Shown here: positions 1 through 10,164 of the stretch, in pieces
Position numbering within the stretch: the first letter of the stretch is position 1
Layout of the letters: each line of letters starts with the position of its first letter
Assembly: GCA_007695115.1 (NCBI GenBank)
Contig: REEK01000112.1
Location: forward strand, 1-64,000
Length of the DNA: 64,000 nucleotides
Direction: 5' to 3'
Origin: Sphaerobacteraceae bacterium
GTDB lineage: Bacteria > Chloroflexota > Chloroflexia > Thermomicrobiales > Thermomicrobiaceae
Position numbers and translations under genes: made by a program
Notes under the pieces: model-generated
Seen by the model: only the letters and a program-made list of their open reading frames with translations
The model's database searches: none
What the model was told of the DNA's origin: nothing

Positions 1-36
1 CGCGCGCTAATCGGTTCTCACTATTCCGGAGTTGAA

Positions 37-1320
<1,284 letters not shown>

Positions 1321-1344
1321 ACCTGGGTTCCCCCGTATCCTCTT

Positions 1345-1962
1345 CTAGATTGCCGGCGCCTGATGCGGAGCAAGAACCTGGTCAACCAGGCCATAATCCC
1401 GCGCTTCTTCGGCCGACATGAAGTAGTCGCGTTCCGTATCCTGCTTGATGCGCTCGAATGTCTGCCCGGTATGATACGCCATGATCTCAGTCATCTTCGT
1501 GGTGAGACTGATCGTCTCACGAGCCTGGATCTCGATATCCGGCACCGATCCACGGAATCCGGAGCTTCCCTGATGAATCAGGATCCGGGAATGCGGCAGA
1601 GCAAAGCGCTTGCCTTTGGTGCCTGCGGCCAGCAATACAGCTCCCATGCTGGCACTGAGGCCGATGCAGTAGGTCTGCACATCGCAGCGAATCATCTGCA
1701 TCGTGTCGTAGATCGCCAGTCCAGCATAAACGAGGCCACCCGGGCTGTTGATATACAGCTTGATGTCCTGCTCCGGGCTCTCATAATCCAGGAAGATCAT
1801 CTGCGCGATGATCGCGTTGGCTACCTGATCATCCACCCCGGTCCCGAGGAAGATAATCCGGTCACGAAGCAGTCGAGAGTAAATGTCATAGGCGCGCTCA
1901 CCGCGGTTTGTCGTCTCGACAACATACGGAACAATCGCCTGCGGATGCATGTGATCATCCAT
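1345..1962 (-). CDS. clpP: ATP-dependent Clp protease proteolytic subunit ClpP
   Basis: ClpP is the serine peptidase chamber that degrades proteins unfolded by ClpX. The 205-residue product has the nucleophile motif SASMGAV, the catalytic histidine segment ILIHQ, and a C-terminal aspartate in the [11 protein letters not shown] region, completing the Ser-His-Asp triad. INSPGG is the conserved oxyanion-hole segment. Two in-frame ATGs (codons 1 and 5) could serve as start, so the propeptide length is uncertain by four residues. It lies between tig (40 nt upstream) and clpX (24 nt downstream), which is a common bacterial arrangement. Confidence 0.97.
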   Translation of the reverse strand: MDDHMHPQAIVPYVVETTNRGERAYDIYSRLLRDRIIFLGTGVDDQVANAIIAQMIFLDYESPEQDIKLYINSPGGLVYAGLAIYDTMQMIRCDVQTYCIGLSASMGAVLLAAGTKGKRFALPHSRILIHQGSSGFRGSVPDIEIQARETISLTTKMTEIMAYHTGQTFERIKQDTERDYFMSAEEARDYGLVDQVLAPHQAPAI

Positions 1963-2002
1963 CTTGAGTGGTCATCCTTCCCCGCGGTTCACAGTTGCCT
2001 GA

Positions 2003-3487
2003 CTATTCGCCAGGCTTCTGTTCAGCCTCATCGTCACCGTCTCCGGCAGATTCGGCTTCCGCGGCTTGTTCTTCGTCGCTGTCAGCGTCTGCGTTCTCGG
2101 ATGAATCGTCATCAGACGATCCCTCGACTTCGGTCGACTCGGCGATCGCGCTCGACGACTGCTCATCCAGCAGGGCCTTGCCCTCACCGGTGATCGCGCC
2201 AACGCCACCACTGACGTGTTCAATCAGGTGTTCCGTAATCTTACGATTCTCAAGCTGGCTGCGAAGCATATTCTTGAAGTAATCGCTCTGGTAGAGCTCC
2301 TTCATCTGCTCGGCCTGCTCGTTGTCACCGACCATCGTCTCGATCTCAGCGTTGATGTCTTCGTCGGTAACTTCGACACCTTCTGCTTCACCGAACGCTT
2401 CCAGCACCAGCGAGTTCCGGACCCGGTTGGCAACATCAGGCCGCATCTCGGACTGGATGTCACTCTCGGTCTTCTGGGTCATGCGCAGGTACTCGTCCAT
2501 GCTCATACCCTGCTGACCGAGACGTTCGCCGAGCTGCTGGTACTCACGTTCGAGCTCACGGTCGACCAGACCATCCGGAACCTCGAGGCTTGCCAGTTCA
2601 GCAAACTTCTCGAAGGCTTCGTCCAGGAATTCATCCCGGGACTGCTGAACTTTGTTCTGCAACAGATCCTTCCGAATGGCCTCCCGGAGATCCTCGATGG
2701 TCGAATATTCCTCGTTGATCGACTTCAGGAACTCTTCGTCGACCTCGGGAAGTTCCCGGGATTTGACTTCCTGCAGTTTGACTTTGTAGTGCAGGGTCTT
2801 GCCGCGGATCTGCTCCGGGACTTCTTCATCGTCTTCGTCGAAGTTGATATCGAATTCGGCGTCGGCACCGGGCTGCAGGAACTTGACAGCTTCTTCGATC
2901 TGCTTGAACAGCGGACCTTCGCCCAGCACGAAATCCGCACCGACAACCGGCTCGTGGAACTCTTCGTCACCCTCATAGACTTCGAAGTCCAGGATGACCT
3001 GATCTCCTTCGACCGGTGCCCGCGGTTCGTCTGGCTCAACCCAGGTGCTCTGCTGTTTGCGAAGATTCTGGATGACGTCTTCGACCTCTTCTTCGGTCGC
3101 ATTGACTTCGCGCGGCTCGACAGAGATTGTCGAGTAGTCTCCGAGATCGACCTTCGGATAAACCTGAATGGTCACCTTGAAGCCGACCGGCTCGTCCTGA
3201 TAGACGTCGACTTCCGGATCGGAAACCGGAACGATGTCTTCCTGTTCAAGCGCACGTCGATAGAGGTCATCCATGACCTCACGGTGGGCTTCCTGAACAA
3301 TCAAGTCACGGCCGACTCGCTGTTCCACGAGTTGCCGTGGTGCCTTACCAGGGCGGAACCCCGGAACGTTCACCAGTTCGTTCACGCGGCGAAACGCGCG
3401 ATTCACCGCCTGTTTGAACTCGTCATCATCAGCGACGATGTCGAGGATAACCGAACTCTTCGGCTGTTGTTCAACCGTGACTTTCAC
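2003..3487 (-). CDS. tig: Trigger factor, ribosome-associated chaperone
   Basis: Trigger factor binds ribosomal protein L23 at the exit tunnel and shields nascent chains. The ribosome-binding signature GFRPGKAP lies in the N-terminal domain. An FKBP-type prolyl isomerase domain follows, starting near VEGDQVILDF, and then the helical C-terminal chaperone domain. A GTG at 3487 preceded by AAGGTGGAG gives the typical family start MKVTVE and about 494 residues. The frame is open to a TTG at 3517, but that codon has no ribosome site. The last 60 or so residues are an acidic, Ser/Asp/Glu-rich tail not found in E. coli TF. An extended -10 at 3526-3531 probably drives the tig-clpP-clpX operon. Confidence 0.96.
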   Translation of the reverse strand: MKVTVEQQPKSSVILDIVADDDEFKQAVNRAFRRVNELVNVPGFRPGKAPRQLVEQRVGRDLIVQEAHREVMDDLYRRALEQEDIVPVSDPEVDVYQDEPVGFKVTIQVYPKVDLGDYSTISVEPREVNATEEEVEDVIQNLRKQQSTWVEPDEPRAPVEGDQVILDFEVYEGDEEFHEPVVGADFVLGEGPLFKQIEEAVKFLQPGADAEFDINFDEDDEEVPEQIRGKTLHYKVKLQEVKSRELPEVDEEFLKSINEEYSTIEDLREAIRKDLLQNKVQQSRDEFLDEAFEKFAELASLEVPDGLVDRELEREYQQLGERLGQQGMSMDEYLRMTQKTESDIQSEMRPDVANRVRNSLVLEAFGEAEGVEVTDEDINAEIETMVGDNEQAEQMKELYQSDYFKNMLRSQLENRKITEHLIEHVSGGVGAITGEGKALLDEQSSSAIAESTEVEGSSDDDSSENADADSDEEQAAEAESAGDGDDEAEQKPGE

Positions 3488-3525
3488 GCACTCCACCTTC
3501 TCGTCAACCAGATTCAACGAACGCG

Positions 3526-3531
3526 ATTATA
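3526..3531 (-). promoter_or_regulatory. Extended -10 promoter element upstream of tig
   Basis: On the minus strand the sequence reads TGCTATAAT, a perfect -10 with the TGn extension, about 39 nt before the tig GTG. Transcription would start near 3519. No good -35 is visible, which is tolerable for an extended -10 promoter. Confidence 0.6.
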
Positions 3532-3580
3532 GCAAAGCGTTCATCTATCAACCTAACGGCCATACTCTTTCTGACACACG

Positions 3581-3610
3581 ATCACCGGCAGCCGTCTGAC
3601 TGCCGGTGAT
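3581..3610 (-). terminator. Hairpin downstream of the IscA-like gene
   Basis: A perfect 11-bp inverted repeat (3581-3591 with 3600-3610, 8-nt loop) follows the stop of the small gene at 3644 and precedes the tig promoter. It lacks a clear U-run, so it may be a weak terminator or a transcript-end stabiliser. Confidence 0.4.
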
Positions 3611-3643
3611 CCAATTCGCACTTATCGTGATCGCTGGCCGCGC

Positions 3644-3943
3644 TTAGCTCTCTTCTGCGACCGGCTCGCCATCCTGGCGATCGAGCGTGAATCCCTGGTG
3701 CTCTTCATTCTCAACGTAGTCGAGCGTAATCCCCGCCAGCGGGTCCATCAGCGGCTGCGGCACAATAATGACCGGCTCACCGTTGCGCTCGATTACGTGA
3801 TCTTCTTCCTGCGGGTGCGCCAGGGCCAGGCCCAGCTCGCCATCTTCCTGAACGATCAGGGTAACACCCTGGCCGTCCTGCGGGCCGGATTCCTGCTTCA
3901 GAGTCTCCAGCTTATCGAGTGCCCGCTCAGTAACATCAAACAT
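3644..3943 (-). CDS. Small IscA/HesB-fold protein lacking cysteines
   Basis: The 99-residue acidic protein begins MFDVTERALDKL and contains VTLIVQEDGE and ITLDYVENEEHQGFTL. This pattern resembles the HesB/IscA/ErpA beta-fold family. The family's cluster-binding cysteines (one near mid-protein and a C-terminal CxC) are absent and the protein has no cysteine at all, so a role as Fe-S scaffold is unlikely. The start has a strong ribosome site (AAGGAGA, 9 nt upstream of ATG). It stands alone, upstream of tig and divergent from the gene at 4219. Function is unknown. The fold assignment is by pattern only. Confidence 0.75.
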   Translation of the reverse strand: MFDVTERALDKLETLKQESGPQDGQGVTLIVQEDGELGLALAHPQEEDHVIERNGEPVIIVPQPLMDPLAGITLDYVENEEHQGFTLDRQDGEPVAEES

Positions 3944-4012
3944 GTTTACAAGTCTCCTTCAAGATCAATCGTCAGACGGAAGCAAGACGCATTTAGCTCC
4001 CTGAACAAAGAA

Positions 4013-4038
4013 GTGAGCCGGACAAACGCCCGGCTCAC
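4013..4038 (-). terminator. Hairpin with U-rich tail in the leader of the IscA-like gene
   Basis: GTGAGCCGG at 4013-4021 pairs with CCGGCTCAC at 4030-4038 across an 8-nt loop. On the minus strand it is followed by TTCTTTGTT, so it has terminator form. It sits 70 nt upstream of the 3943 start, and no minus-strand gene lies between it and the divergent gene at 4219. It may therefore be a leader attenuator rather than the end of an upstream gene. Confidence 0.45.
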
Positions 4039-4123
4039 TGGCGTCAAGTCTATCGTGTCTGCACTCTATGTGCCACCGAGCACGTGTTGTGCTGCGCGAA
4101 ATGGTGGGAAAGCAGTGCAGAGC

Positions 4124-4145
4124 AACCTGCACATGCCGGCAGGTT
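4124..4145 (+). other. Short inverted repeat upstream of the 4219 gene
   Basis: AACCTGC at 4124-4130 pairs with GCAGGTT at 4139-4145, followed by TTGG on the plus strand. It lies in the divergent region between the IscA-like gene and the SCO1664-like gene. Its role is unclear: operator or hairpin. Confidence 0.25.
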
Positions 4146-4218
4146 TTGGCTACACTACTCCCAAGACACAACCATCCCGCCGGGTTCATCTCTTCGTCTG
4201 ACAAGGGCTTTCATCTTC

Positions 4219-5022
4219 ATGAGCTACCATCTCGAAAATACGCCCGACGAGGCTGAATCGACCGTTGAACTTCCGCTCCATGCCCGCTTCCTTACCACGG
4301 GAGAATCGCGAGCAGTTGACGAGCGCCGTGTGATCAGGGCCCTGAAACAGGCCGATATCCGCGACACACAGCTGGTGCCGTGGGGATCGAACTACACCTT
4401 CGCGGTCGCACTGCAAACGGACGATGCCGAGGAGTTCATCGCGATCTACAAACCGGAAATGGGAGAAGCCCCGCTCTGGGATTTCCCGATCGGCACACTC
4501 TTCCAGCGCGAGTACGCTGCATATGTTCTGAGCCGATTTCTTGGCTGGCGTTTCATCCCACCCACGATCATCCGCGAGGGACCGCACGGAATCGGAACAG
4601 TTCAGCTCTATATCGAACCGGAGCAATCCTACGACCGGTTCAATGAAGAAGCTGAATACCGGGAACAGCTGCAGCAAATGGCTCTATTCGACCTGATCGC
4701 CAACAATGCAGACCGCAAGGCGAGCCATCTTTTCCTTGGTCGCTACCAGCGCCAGATCTGGGGTATCGATCACGGGCTGACCTTCAATGTCGATCACAAG
4801 CTACGCACCGTGCTCTGGGAGTTCGGCGGTGAACCGTTGCCCGAACGCCTGTGCCGGCGTCTGTCACGGATCGAGCGCCTTCAGGAGCAAGTATTCGACC
4901 TGCTGGATCCATACCTGGCATCGGACGAGATCCTGATGATGCTGGTCCGTGCCGAGCACTTGCTACGCAGTGGCACCATGCCAGTGCTCACCAGCCGACG
5001 GAACATTCCGTTCGGATGGTAG
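4219..5022 (+). CDS. SCO1664-family / PI3/4-kinase-like protein
   Basis: The product is a 267-residue cytoplasmic protein resembling the SCO1664 family, which has a PI3/4-kinase or HipA-like fold. Two blocks support this: LWDFPIGTLFQREYAAY in the middle, and a catalytic-type NNADRK...H followed by GIDHGLTF, matching the kinase catalytic Asp and Mg-binding Asp. The ATG at 4219 (MSYHLEN) is preferred. The frame remains open to 4084, but that upstream stretch is cysteine/tryptophan-rich and does not look coded. The substrate is unknown. The gene appears monocistronic and precedes the cox cluster by 360 nt. Confidence 0.8.
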   Translation: MSYHLENTPDEAESTVELPLHARFLTTGESRAVDERRVIRALKQADIRDTQLVPWGSNYTFAVALQTDDAEEFIAIYKPEMGEAPLWDFPIGTLFQREYAAYVLSRFLGWRFIPPTIIREGPHGIGTVQLYIEPEQSYDRFNEEAEYREQLQQMALFDLIANNADRKASHLFLGRYQRQIWGIDHGLTFNVDHKLRTVLWEFGGEPLPERLCRRLSRIERLQEQVFDLLDPYLASDEILMMLVRAEHLLRSGTMPVLTSRRNIPFGW

Positions 5023-5381
5023 ATCGGGCAGGTGCGCAATTCAGCCCGGCTGAAGCAGAACGATTGACTGAATCGCTATTGACCAGCATTTCAGCACTGG
5101 TTAGGATGACGGAGACGGATACGGCAGACAATCGGCGATCTGAGAGTGAGCAGACGCCATCTCGTGTTGCAGCCGGTCGGCACGTTGCCTCCATTATGAG
5201 GCATGGGGCTGTCGGGCGCGCCGGAAATCCGGTAGCGTTGCATTAACGATCGTGGCCGGAGACGTGCGATAATTCGACACGTCACTGTGATACGAACCAG
5301 GACAAGGGATTGCCGAAGGATCCGACAAAGATCACGTTTTGAGGCCGGCACTCAACCGGCAAACGGAATCAAGGGGGAAGG
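5023..5381 (+). promoter_or_regulatory. Intergenic region with candidate cox promoter
   Basis: This 359-nt gap before coxG holds no convincing gene. The best promoter match is TTGACC (5079-5084), a 17-nt spacer and TAGGAT (5102-5107). A second possible -10, GATAAT, lies at 5268-5273 inside an imperfect palindrome (5263-5281, arms CGTG/CACG) that could be an operator. coxG has a strong ribosome site, AAGGGGGAAGG, directly before its ATG. Promoter assignment is by eye. Confidence 0.4.
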
Positions 5382-5825
5382 ATGAAGATCTCCGGTAGCT
5401 ATACGGTAAACGCCGACCGTCAGGCGGTCTGGAACCGATTGCTCGATCCAGATTCGCTGGCAAGCTGTCTGCCCGGCGTTGAAAAGCTGAACAAGACCGG
5501 CGAAAACGAATACGAAATGGCCATGACCGTCGGTGTCGGTATGATCAAGGGCACCTACGAAGGCAAAGTCCAGATTACGGACATCAACGAACCAACAGAC
5601 TACTCCATGTACGTAGAAGGCAGTGGCCGCCCGGGATTCGTCAAAGGAACCGGGGCAATTAAACTGGCGGACAACGGCGGTAGCACCGAGATCACCTATG
5701 AAGGTGACGTCGAAGTCGGTGGACCAGTTGGATCCGTGGCCCAGCGTATGATGGGCAGCGTGTCCAAGCGGATCGTCGATCAGTTCTTCAGCTGTATTGA
5801 AGAACAGATCAAGAAAGGTTCTTAG
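5382..5825 (+). CDS. coxG: CoxG, SRPBCC-family carbon monoxide dehydrogenase accessory protein
   Basis: CoxG-type SRPBCC proteins are linked to membrane recruitment of CO dehydrogenase and related molybdenum hydroxylases. The 147-residue protein shows the family start, [17 protein letters not shown], and the [15 protein letters not shown] segment typical of CoxG, then a glycine-rich [10 protein letters not shown] near the C-terminus that forms the long hydrophobic helix. It is first in the cluster, 79 nt before coxS. The assignment to the CoxG family is strong. The precise function is known only in a few relatives. Confidence 0.93.
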   Translation: MKISGSYTVNADRQAVWNRLLDPDSLASCLPGVEKLNKTGENEYEMAMTVGVGMIKGTYEGKVQITDINEPTDYSMYVEGSGRPGFVKGTGAIKLADNGGSTEITYEGDVEVGGPVGSVAQRMMGSVSKRIVDQFFSCIEEQIKKGS

Positions 5826-5904
5826 GGAAGATGAGGTCGGTACATCGGGGTGCCGATTTCGGTGTCATGGTCAATCATGGCAAAACCACGAAGGGAGACG
5901 CGCC

Positions 5905-6390
<486 letters not shown>

Positions 6391-6391
6391 G

Positions 6392-6532
6392 CTCACTGGC
6401 GCAGGTGTCACGGGGACGAGTGCCTCGACACCAGCGGTAGTTAATGCGATTATCGATGCATTGAACCCTCTCGGCGTTGAACACATCGATATGCCGCTGA
6501 CGTCTCAGCGGATCTGGCAGGTCATTGAGGAA
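6392..6532 (+). pseudogene. 3' remnant of a second coxL between coxS and coxM
   Basis: The frame beginning just after the coxS stop encodes a peptide ending VVNAIIDALNPLGVEHIDMP and then LTSQRIWQVIEE. Aligned to the C-terminus of the intact CoxL at 12221-14515 (ALVNAALDALKPFGVTHLDM and onward), I count 20 identities in 34 positions. The rest of CoxL, about 720 residues, is missing here, there is no stop at the expected end, and the frame runs out of phase into coxM. This is direct evidence of a deleted coxL copy. Its age and mechanism are inference. Confidence 0.85.
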
Positions 6533-6549
6533 CGGAAAGGGAGACAAAT

Positions 6550-7389
6550 ATGTATCCAGCTGAATTTGATTATCATCGTCCAGGGAGTGTCGCTGACGCG
6601 ATTAAACTGCTCCAGGACAACCCGGAAGCAAAACTGCTGGCAGGTGGGCATAGCCTTCTGCCGGTCATGAAACTTCGCCTGGCTCAGCCAACCGCGCTGA
6701 TCGACATTTCCAGCCTTTCCGAACTCTCTGGCGTTTCGGAAGACGGTGACGCGCTTGTCATTGGGGCCAACACCACCTATCACGACCTGATGAACTCGAG
6801 CGTCATCAAGAACAAACTGCCAGTTCTGGCCGAGGCCTCCGACCTGGTCGGTGACGTACAGGTCCGGAACAAGGGCACGATTGGTGGCGCGGCGGCGCAC
6901 GCCGATCCAGCCTCTGACCTGCCGGCTGTGCTGCTGGCCCTGAACGCTGAGTTCAAGACCGTCGGCCCTAGTGGCGAAAAGACCCACAAAGCGACCGATT
7001 TCTTTGTGGACATGTTCACCACGACGCTGGAGCCGGAAGAAGTACTCACCGAAATCCGGATTCCTGATGTCAGCAACGTTGCCGGCGCAACCTATCTGAA
7101 GTTCGCGCATCCGGCATCCGGCTACGCGATCGTCGGAATCGCTGCGGTGAAGACCGCAAGTGGCGAAGTTCGCGCCGCCGTAACTGGCTCCGTGCCGATC
7201 GCCGTTCGCCTGAGCGCGGTTGAATCAGAGATCAGTGGCAAGGATCTGTCAGACGACAACATCGCCGCGGCCGCCGAGAAGGCGACCGAAGGCATGGACT
7301 TCGTCGGCGATATCCACGCATCAGATGAGTATCGCGCACACCTGACGAAGGTTTACACCAAGCGCGCACTGAAGAAGATCGCCGGCTAA
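6550..7389 (+). CDS. coxM: CoxM, FAD-binding medium subunit of molybdenum hydroxylase
   Basis: CoxM holds FAD and delivers electrons to the respiratory chain. The 279-residue product starts MYPAEFDYHRPGS and contains both FAD pyrophosphate-binding motifs, AGGHSLL (near residue 33) and TIGGAAAHADPASD (near residue 110), followed by the CO_deh_flav_C domain. The ribosome site is AAAGGGAG 6 nt before ATG. It lies after the coxL remnant, and a hairpin at 7423-7451 ends this part of the cluster. Confidence 0.95.
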   Translation: MYPAEFDYHRPGSVADAIKLLQDNPEAKLLAGGHSLLPVMKLRLAQPTALIDISSLSELSGVSEDGDALVIGANTTYHDLMNSSVIKNKLPVLAEASDLVGDVQVRNKGTIGGAAAHADPASDLPAVLLALNAEFKTVGPSGEKTHKATDFFVDMFTTTLEPEEVLTEIRIPDVSNVAGATYLKFAHPASGYAIVGIAAVKTASGEVRAAVTGSVPIAVRLSAVESEISGKDLSDDNIAAAAEKATEGMDFVGDIHASDEYRAHLTKVYTKRALKKIAG

Positions 7390-7422
7390 GTTTCGCTGGT
7401 CGACGTTCCAACGATACGCACT

Positions 7423-7451
7423 ACCGGGCGGCACCCAGTGTGTCGCCCGGT
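7423..7451 (+). terminator. Terminator after coxM
   Basis: ACCGGGCGGCAC pairs with GTGTCGCCCGGT (12 bp with one G-U pair, 5-nt loop) and is followed by TTTCATGTCT. It separates coxG-coxS-coxM from the coxD-to-coxL half of the cluster. The U-run is short. Confidence 0.6.
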
Positions 7452-7533
7452 TTCATGTCTGGCAGATTCGGCGGCGATCTTCCCGCCGAGTGACCAATCG
7501 CGGAATGCGAGCGGACGTTTACGGGTTATTTGC

Positions 7534-7539
7534 TATGAT
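7534..7539 (+). promoter_or_regulatory. Extended -10 element upstream of coxD
   Basis: TGCTATGAT, an extended -10 (TGn-TATGAT), lies about 70-80 nt before coxD and after the coxM terminator. It fits a second promoter for the downstream cox genes. No clear -35 is seen. Confidence 0.4.
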
Positions 7540-7614
7540 TGGCGAGTGTGCCTGAACACAACGAAACCGCGTAAGAATCGCAGAACCCGGATTTAACGAT
7601 GAGAGGTGGACCGG

Positions 7615-8523
7615 TTGGATCTCAATACAGTCGAGAGCGTGCAGGACGCATTGCAGTCCGAGCGGTATGTCAGTGAACGCAGCCTGGCAACCGCAATTTA
7701 CCTGTCGCTCAAGCTCCCGAAGCCGCTTCTGCTCGAAGGTGAAGCCGGCGTCGGCAAGACCGAAGTCGCCAAGACACTGGCAACGATCATGGATACCGAT
7801 CTGATCCGACTCCAGTGCTACGAGGGTCTCGATGTTAGCCATGCCGTCTATGAGTGGAACTATCCTCGCCAGATGCTGGCAATCCGCGTTATGGAGGATC
7901 GCGACCTGAGCGATCGCCAGGCGATGGAGCAGATTTTCAGTTCTGACTACCTTATCGAGCGACCACTGCTCCAGGCGGTTCGTGCCAAGGGCAAACCACC
8001 AGTACTCCTGATCGACGAGATCGACCGGGCGGACGAGGAGTTCGAAGCGTTCCTGCTGGAGCTGCTCTCCGATTTCCAGGTCACTATTCCGGAACTCGGC
8101 ACCATCAAGGCAGAGTATCCACCGATCGTCATCATCACCTCGAACCGGACCCGTGAGCTGCATGACGCGCTGAAGCGCCGTTGTCTCTATCACTGGATCG
8201 ACTATCCAGACGTCCAGAAAGAGCTGGATATCATCACCCAGAAGATCGAGGGCATCTCCGAGCGTCTGGCCCTTCAGGTCGCGACGTTCATTCACGAGTT
8301 GCGCCGTGAAGATCTCTACAAGCTCCCGGGTGTCGCCGAGACACTCGACTGGGCAAGCGCTCTGCTGGCGCTGAACACCACGGAGCTCAACGAAGAGATG
8401 GCCGAAGCGACACTCGGGGCTATTCTCAAGCACCAGGAAGATGTGCATGAGGTTCGCACCAAGAAACTCGGCGAACTGGTCAGTACCGCGTCGGCGAGCA
8501 GCCCGGGCACGTCGGACAACTAG
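7615..8523 (+). CDS. coxD: CoxD, MoxR-family AAA+ ATPase
   Basis: CoxD is a MoxR-type AAA+ chaperone. In Oligotropha it works with CoxE to insert sulfur and copper into the CO dehydrogenase active site. The roughly 302-residue protein has Walker A GEAGVGKTE, Walker B VLLIDEIDRAD and the sensor region IITSNRTREL. A TTG at 7615 is well placed 8 nt after GAGAGG. A GTG at 7606 in the same frame overlaps that ribosome site and is less likely. It is followed 11 nt later by coxE, its usual partner. Confidence 0.93.
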   Translation: MDLNTVESVQDALQSERYVSERSLATAIYLSLKLPKPLLLEGEAGVGKTEVAKTLATIMDTDLIRLQCYEGLDVSHAVYEWNYPRQMLAIRVMEDRDLSDRQAMEQIFSSDYLIERPLLQAVRAKGKPPVLLIDEIDRADEEFEAFLLELLSDFQVTIPELGTIKAEYPPIVIITSNRTRELHDALKRRCLYHWIDYPDVQKELDIITQKIEGISERLALQVATFIHELRREDLYKLPGVAETLDWASALLALNTTELNEEMAEATLGAILKHQEDVHEVRTKKLGELVSTASASSPGTSDN

Positions 8524-8534
8524 CGAGGGAGCGA

Positions 8535-9812
8535 ATGGCCAGAACCGAGCAATTCGTCAATCGCGCCGTCCGATTCGGTCGCAGACTTCGTCGGGCCGGC
8601 GTCAACGTCACCTCTGGACAGGTCATGGACTTCGTCCAGTCGGTCGAGCACATCGATATCGGCAATCGCGATATCTTCCGCGAAGCCGGCCGGGCGTGCT
8701 TTGTGACCACAAAAGAGGAAGTACCGGTCTTCGATCGAGTCTTCGAATCATTCTGGCGCGGCAAAGCCGAGTACGCCGATGATCCGATGGCCGATCCCGG
8801 CGACGACACTCAGCCCGGAATGGACGGTGATTCAGAACTCGATGCCGATGGTGGCGAAGAGGGTGACGAGTCGTCCGATGAGTCCGGCACGCAGAAGACC
8901 AAATCCCGAACCGAGATGATCGAATCTCAGGAAGTCGATGGAGACGGCGAAGAAGAGGAAGGCGATGCAGACGACGTCCTCAGCTTCAGCTCATCCGAGG
9001 TCCTGCGTGAGAAAGACTTCGCCGATCTGACCGACTCCGAGATGGAGCAGACCCGGCGATTCATGGAGCAGCTCGAATGGAGCATCGGCAAACGACGTTC
9101 TCGCCGGAAGGTTTCAGCGCGAAAAGGTCGATTCTGGGATGCCCGTAAGACCATGCGAAAGAGCCTGCAGACCGGTGGCGTACCGATTAATATTTCCCGC
9201 CGGAAACTCAAGGACAAGCCACGCCAGCTCGTGGTGATCTGCGATGTCTCTGGTTCGATGGACCGGTACTCGCGGATCCTGCTTCAGTTCGTCTACGCCA
9301 TCGAAAAAGGCATGGCGAACGTCGAGTCGTTCGTGTTCGGCACCCGGCTGACGCGAATCACCCGGTTGTTGCGGAACCGCTCGATCGATAGCGCCATGGA
9401 GCGCGTCGCTGAGCAGGTCCACGACTGGTCCGGTGGGACCCGGATCGGGCAGTCACTGCAGGTCTTCAACACAAACTGGGCCCGCCGCGTGTTGCGCAAC
9501 GGCGCCGTCGTCCTGGTGATCAGTGATGGCTGGGACCGCGGGGATCCAGATCTGCTGGGTCAGGAGATGGCCCGGTTGCAACGCAGCAGCTATCGAATGA
9601 TCTGGCTGAACCCACTACTGGGATCGCCGAGATATGAACCGTTGACCCGGGGAATGCAGGCGGCCATACCGTTCATCGACGACTTCATGCCGGTACACAA
9701 CCTGGCGAGTCTCGAAGCGCTAGCCGAGCATCTGGGCAATATCGACGAATACCGGCCGGTTCGACGACAGAATCCACTGGACCTGTCCCCACCGAAGCCG
9801 CGCGTCGCCTGA
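8535..9812 (+). CDS. coxE: CoxE, VWA-domain protein
   Basis: CoxE-type VWA proteins pair with MoxR ATPases in metallo-enzyme maturation. The 425-residue product has a C-terminal von Willebrand A domain with the MIDAS motif DVSGS near residue 238 and a downstream GGTRIG threonine motif. Between residues about 85 and 150 lies an Asp/Glu-rich low-complexity linker. It starts 11 nt after coxD, so translation is probably coupled. The context makes the CoxE assignment firm. Confidence 0.92.
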   Translation: MARTEQFVNRAVRFGRRLRRAGVNVTSGQVMDFVQSVEHIDIGNRDIFREAGRACFVTTKEEVPVFDRVFESFWRGKAEYADDPMADPGDDTQPGMDGDSELDADGGEEGDESSDESGTQKTKSRTEMIESQEVDGDGEEEEGDADDVLSFSSSEVLREKDFADLTDSEMEQTRRFMEQLEWSIGKRRSRRKVSARKGRFWDARKTMRKSLQTGGVPINISRRKLKDKPRQLVVICDVSGSMDRYSRILLQFVYAIEKGMANVESFVFGTRLTRITRLLRNRSIDSAMERVAEQVHDWSGGTRIGQSLQVFNTNWARRVLRNGAVVLVISDGWDRGDPDLLGQEMARLQRSSYRMIWLNPLLGSPRYEPLTRGMQAAIPFIDDFMPVHNLASLEALAEHLGNIDEYRPVRRQNPLDLSPPKPRVA

Positions 9813-9846
9813 TACCGATCCGAACGAAGCACAAGGGAGCGCGAAC

Positions 9847-10164
9847 ATGCGAGACATATTGCAGGACATACGTGAATGGCAATCCGCAGGTGAAGAGATC
9901 GCCCTCGCAACCGTCGTGAAAGCGTCGGGTTCGGCTCCCCGTCAGGCCGGAGCCAAGCTGGCCGTCACCCGCTCCGGCAAGATGGTGGGCTCGGTCAGCG
10001 GTGGCTGTGTCGAGGGCGCTGTCTTCGAAAAGGCGATGAGCGTGCTCGACTCCGGAAGCCCAGAGGTCGTGCACTACGGCATCAGTGATGAACTCGCCTG
10101 GGATGTCGGCTTGAGCTGTGGCGGCCAGATCGACGTCTTTGTCGAACCATTCGAGGATCGGTAA
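9847..10164 (+). CDS. XdhC/CoxI family protein, N-terminal domain as a separate gene
   Basis: XdhC/CoxF proteins bind molybdenum cofactor and help sulfurate and insert it into xanthine-dehydrogenase-type enzymes. This 105-residue protein covers only the N-terminal XdhC_CoxI domain, with the characteristic VVKASGSAPRQAGAK and SVSGGCVEGAV segments and a conserved cysteine in LSCGGQIDVFVEP. The C-terminal Rossmann domain is the next gene, which overlaps it at TAATG. The two products probably act together. Confidence 0.9.
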   Translation: MRDILQDIREWQSAGEEIALATVVKASGSAPRQAGAKLAVTRSGKMVGSVSGGCVEGAVFEKAMSVLDSGSPEVVHYGISDELAWDVGLSCGGQIDVFVEPFEDR

